From Terrimonas_B sp041743125 (GTDB taxonomy: Bacteria; Bacteroidota; Bacteroidia; Chitinophagales; Chitinophagaceae): 64,000 bases of DNA. Positions 61,033-64,000 of the stretch are shown here, in pieces. The number at the start of each line of letters is the position of its first letter. Position 1 is the first letter of the stretch. Under the pieces are notes generated by a model. The model saw only the letters and a list, made by a program, of their open reading frames with translations, was not told where the DNA came from and did no database searches. Position numbers and translations under genes: made by a program. The stretch lies in the NCBI GenBank assembly GCA_041743125.1, contig JBGTNK010000195.1, positions 1-64,000 on the forward strand. The letters run 5' to 3'.

Positions 61033-63810
61033 ATGCGTTGCTGTCGGCCATATTACCTGGTCTTTGCCCTTGTAAACCTGCTGTATGTTCCTATTGTTTC
61101 GGCTCAAACTTCTATGCGGGTCAATGAAGAGTTTAATAATACTACTTTTCCAGATTTTGTTTTAAAAATTGAGCGCAATACAAATTATTATTTTTATTAT
61201 AAGATAGCTGAACTCGATACGTTCAAAATAACTGTAAAGGCAGAGAATATGCTGCTACATGATTTGATTGGGAAAGTGTTTGCCAATACAGCTTTTCATT
61301 TTGCGATTGACCGCAATAATAATGTTTTTATAAACAGCCGGAATGTCATTCAAACCACACTTCCTGATCAATTTTTCAGTGGCGGACAAGCAGAAAGTGA
61401 TTCCTTTGAATTCAATACGGCCATTCCTCCCGAGCCATTTCAAAATAGTGCAAGAACTGGTTCAAGGGATAATAAGCTAAATGAAATCGGCTTTAAACCA
61501 AGTGCGATCAAAAAGGATAGAGCGAACATTGCTGGCTATGTTCGTGACAGTAAAACTGGAGAATCGTTTACCGGGGCGATGGTATATACCGATACGCCTT
61601 TTGTTACTGCTATTACCAACCAGTTCGGGTATTATAGTATTTCATTACCAACCGGAAGACATGTATTGCAAATTAGCAGCGCTGGAATGAAGGCTGCCAG
61701 TCGCCAGATTATGTTATATTCAGACGGTACACTCAATATTGAATTGCAGGATTCTATTCCCAGTTTAAAAAATCTGATCGTTATTTCTGAAAAAAAATCA
61801 AATATCCGCGGTATGCAGATGGGCGAGGAGAGGTTGTCGATTAAAACCATTAAGAGAGTGCCTGTAGTTTTTGGGGAAGCCGACATATTAAAAGTATTGT
61901 TGACTTTGCCGGGAGTAACCTCGGTAGGCGAAGCTAGTAATGGTTTTAATGTGCGGGGAGGTTCTACCGACCAAAATCTCATTCTTTTTACCGATGCTAC
62001 TATATATAATCCTTCTCATTTATTTGGTTTTTTTTCCGCCTTCAACCCGGATGTAGTGAAGGGCTTTGATTTATATAAAAGTGCAATCCCTGAAAAATAT
62101 GGAGGCCGCCTGTCTTCAGTCCTTGACGTTTCAATGCGAGATGGAAATTCAAAAAAGATTTCTGGTACAGGAGGAATTGGTTTGCTAACAAGCAAGCTTA
62201 CAATAGAGGGGCCATTAAAAAAAGACAAAACATCGTTTATTATTGGCGGCCGCTCTACCTATTCAAACTGGTTATTAAAACAAATTCCCAGGTCAGACTT
62301 TAGTAAAAGCAAGGCTGGATTTAGTGATTTTAATTTACGAATCAGCCATACCATTAATGAAAAAAATAGTTTGTACCTGACCGGATATGTCAGTAATGAT
62401 AATTTTAAATTAAACACGGATACCCTTTATGAATATGGTAACCGAAATCTGAATATAAAGTGGAAGCATATCTTCAATAATAAGCTTTACGGGATAGCGG
62501 TAGCCGGTTGGGATAATTATCAGTACAGCATTTCAAGTAAAGAAAATCCGGTAAATGCATTTCGTCTGCAATCAGCCATTAGCCAGGGAAGTCTTAGAAC
62601 CGATTTTAATTTTTCTCCTGACAATAAGCATTCTTTCTCATTTGGCCTCAATTCAATTTACTACAAAATAGATCCCGGATCTTTTGTTCCTTCCGGCAAA
62701 CAGTCTCTTGTGAACCCGGATAAATTGCAACCAGAACAAGCATTGGAAACCGCAATATATGTGGGAGATCAATATACCATCAATTCAAGATTTTCTATCA
62801 ATGCCGGCTTGAGATACTCAATGTATAATTATTTGGGTCCCCGGGATATTCATGCCTATGCGAAGGGCGTTCCCAGGGACGAGATTTCTTTGACAGGAAC
62901 TAAATCGTTTAGGCCAGGGAAAATGATCAAAACATATCAGGGTACAGAATACCGGTTTGTAGCCAGGATGTTATTGTCCAATGAAACCTCATTGAAATTT
63001 AGTTTTAACAGTCTCTGGCAATATATTCATATGTTGTCCAATACGGTTGCCATGGCCCCAAGCGATATCTGGAAGCTTAGCGATCCTTATATAAGGCCAC
63101 AAAAAGGTAATCAGTTATCACTTGGTTTTTATAAAAATTTTAAATCTAATACTATTGAAACCTCAGTCGAAATCTATTTCAAGCATTTAAAGAATTACCT
63201 GGACTTTAAAAGCGGCGCTGTTTTGCTAATGAATCATTATATAGAAACAGACATAATAAATACCCGGGGTAAAGCGTATGGTATTGAACTTGCTCTGAAG
63301 AAGAAAACAGGGAAGATGAGCGGTTGGCTTAGTTATGCATACAGCAGATCCTTGCTCCGCCAGGATGATCCCTTAGCCGGACAGTCAATAAATGAGGGAA
63401 GATACTATCCCGCTAACTTTGATAAACCACATAGCATTAATTGGGTTAATAATTACCAGATTTCCCACCGCTTTACAACCTCTTTGACTATGGTGTACAG
63501 TACAGGCAGGCCTATCACGTTACCCATTGCTATTTTTTACCTGGGCGGCTCGCAACGCATTTATTATTCGGGCAGAAACCAATACAGAATACCTGACTAT
63601 TTCCGGGCCGATTTTTCGATAAATATAGATGGCAACCATAGGTCAAAAAAATTAACCCACAATTCATGGTCAATTGGGGTTTATAATTTGCTTGCCAGGC
63701 AAAATCCTTATTCAGTTTATTTTATTCAGGAAGCAGGAATTATAAAAGGTTATCAATTGTCTGTATTTGGAACAGCCATACCTTTCATCAGTTATAATTT
63801 CAGATTTTAA
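61033..63810 (+). CDS. TonB-dependent receptor with STN and CarboxypepD_reg-like domains
   Basis: The 925-residue protein has a signal peptide ending IVSAQ. An N-terminal STN-like segment (about 30-115; KITVKAENMLLHDLIGKVFA) precedes a carboxypeptidase-regulatory-like domain (about 165-245; GYVRDSKTGESFTGAMVYTD). Then comes a plug domain (ADILKVLLTLPGVTSVGEAS, FNVRGGSTDQNLILFTDA) and a beta-barrel to the end (YNFRF, terminal aromatic). The STN segment is of the kind that contacts anti-sigma or TonB partners in regulated receptors, though no FecI/FecR pair is in view. The DUF4249 gene starts 5 bases downstream. Confidence 0.93.
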   Translation: MRCCRPYYLVFALVNLLYVPIVSAQTSMRVNEEFNNTTFPDFVLKIERNTNYYFYYKIAELDTFKITVKAENMLLHDLIGKVFANTAFHFAIDRNNNVFINSRNVIQTTLPDQFFSGGQAESDSFEFNTAIPPEPFQNSARTGSRDNKLNEIGFKPSAIKKDRANIAGYVRDSKTGESFTGAMVYTDTPFVTAITNQFGYYSISLPTGRHVLQISSAGMKAASRQIMLYSDGTLNIELQDSIPSLKNLIVISEKKSNIRGMQMGEERLSIKTIKRVPVVFGEADILKVLLTLPGVTSVGEASNGFNVRGGSTDQNLILFTDATIYNPSHLFGFFSAFNPDVVKGFDLYKSAIPEKYGGRLSSVLDVSMRDGNSKKISGTGGIGLLTSKLTIEGPLKKDKTSFIIGGRSTYSNWLLKQIPRSDFSKSKAGFSDFNLRISHTINEKNSLYLTGYVSNDNFKLNTDTLYEYGNRNLNIKWKHIFNNKLYGIAVAGWDNYQYSISSKENPVNAFRLQSAISQGSLRTDFNFSPDNKHSFSFGLNSIYYKIDPGSFVPSGKQSLVNPDKLQPEQALETAIYVGDQYTINSRFSINAGLRYSMYNYLGPRDIHAYAKGVPRDEISLTGTKSFRPGKMIKTYQGTEYRFVARMLLSNETSLKFSFNSLWQYIHMLSNTVAMAPSDIWKLSDPYIRPQKGNQLSLGFYKNFKSNTIETSVEIYFKHLKNYLDFKSGAVLLMNHYIETDIINTRGKAYGIELALKKKTGKMSGWLSYAYSRSLLRQDDPLAGQSINEGRYYPANFDKPHSINWVNNYQISHRFTTSLTMVYSTGRPITLPIAIFYLGGSQRIYYSGRNQYRIPDYFRADFSINIDGNHRSKKLTHNSWSIGVYNLLARQNPYSVYFIQEAGIIKGYQLSVFGTAIPFISYNFRF

Positions 63811-63815
63811 AAAGG

Positions 63816-64000
63816 ATGGATAAAAAATTACATATAACAATTCTTCTATCACTTGCCATAATTGTATTTAACCGTTGTAAAAAACCATACGAGCCACCAA
63901 TAATAAAAACTGAAACTCATTTCCTGGTGGTAGATGGAATGATCAGTTGCGGAAATAACGCAGTAACTAAAATAGTATTAAGCCGCTCAACCCGCTTGGG
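63816..64000 (+). CDS. DUF4249 lipoprotein, partial (3' end outside the window)
   Basis: From ATG 63816 the frame reads MDKKLHITILLSLAIIVFNR, then CKKPYEPPIIKTETHFLVVD and GMISCGNNAVTKIVLSRSTR to the window edge. The lipidated Cys followed by a Y-E-P-P-type phrase, LVVDG, and TKIVLSRST is the opening I know for DUF4249 (a surface lipoprotein family encoded next to TonB receptors in Bacteroidota). It probably forms a lid or partner for the receptor, in analogy to SusD. Confidence 0.82.
   Translation, partial: MDKKLHITILLSLAIIVFNRCKKPYEPPIIKTETHFLVVDGMISCGNNAVTKIVLSRSTRL

Noticed and set aside
1..64000. CRISPR arrays, insertion sequences, prophage, tRNA or rRNA genes
   Set aside because: No regularly spaced repeats, transposase or integrase frames, or tRNA-like T-arm sequences were recognised on either strand; a covariance search was not possible here.

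Overview
The window looks like chromosomal DNA of a Bacteroidota bacterium, most likely of the Chitinophagaceae or a near relative. The support is a SusC/SusD pair, a TonB-receptor/DUF4249 operon, a protease with a type IX secretion C-terminal domain, many 'AQ'-type signal peptides and lipoproteins, fused SecDF, a long NusB, moderate-to-low GC, almost no Shine-Dalgarno sequences, and repeated TAnnTTTG -7 promoter boxes. No phage, insertion sequence, CRISPR array, rRNA or tRNA was recognised. The window cuts a gene at each end: a DUF3095 gene on the left and a DUF4249 lipoprotein gene on the right.

Layout. 0-3 kb: DUF3095 gene, a lipoprotein polysaccharide deacetylase and an unknown exported protein. 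3-12.5 kb: a catabolic island with a secreted PLC/GDPD-like phosphodiesterase, a purple acid phosphatase, the relic of an exported protein, a LacI regulator, myo-inositol oxygenase and a SusC/SusD pair ending at a strong terminator. 12.7-24.7 kb: eukaryotic-type glycogen branching enzyme, fasciclin protein, desaturase, GlnRS, an S9 peptidase, the catalytic subunit of an acyl-CoA mutase and an IscA-type protein. 24.8-33.7 kb: SecDF, a serine hydrolase, an aspartate aminotransferase, CoaE and the nusB-DUF1573-yajC run. 34-40.5 kb: an orphan receiver, a large M43 protease, groES-groEL and a YbjQ protein. 40.5-49 kb: an overlapping lipoprotein/papain-like pair, histidine phosphatase, PAP2 phosphatase, a DUF6089/PorG-like barrel protein, a lytic transglycosylase and gamma-glutamyltransferase. 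49-57 kb: AhcY, a PRPP-synthetase-labelled small protein with a degenerate M23 partner, eukaryotic-type Icd, a Crp-like regulator, and a DtxR/Nramp-USP metal operon with a clear operator. 57-64 kb: a lipoprotein, a short alpha-glucan phosphorylase lacking the usual PLP lysine, and an exported protein-TonB receptor-DUF4249 operon.

How the genes may work together. The 3-12.5 kb island reads as a scavenging route. Secreted phosphodiesterase and phosphatase would strip phospho-inositol compounds, SusCD would import a product, and MIOX would open inositol to glucuronate under LacI control; this is inference from gene content. The branching enzyme and phosphorylase point to glycogen turnover. The DtxR-Nramp operon shows a palindromic operator embedded in a canonical Bacteroidota promoter. 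Most other genes are housekeeping.
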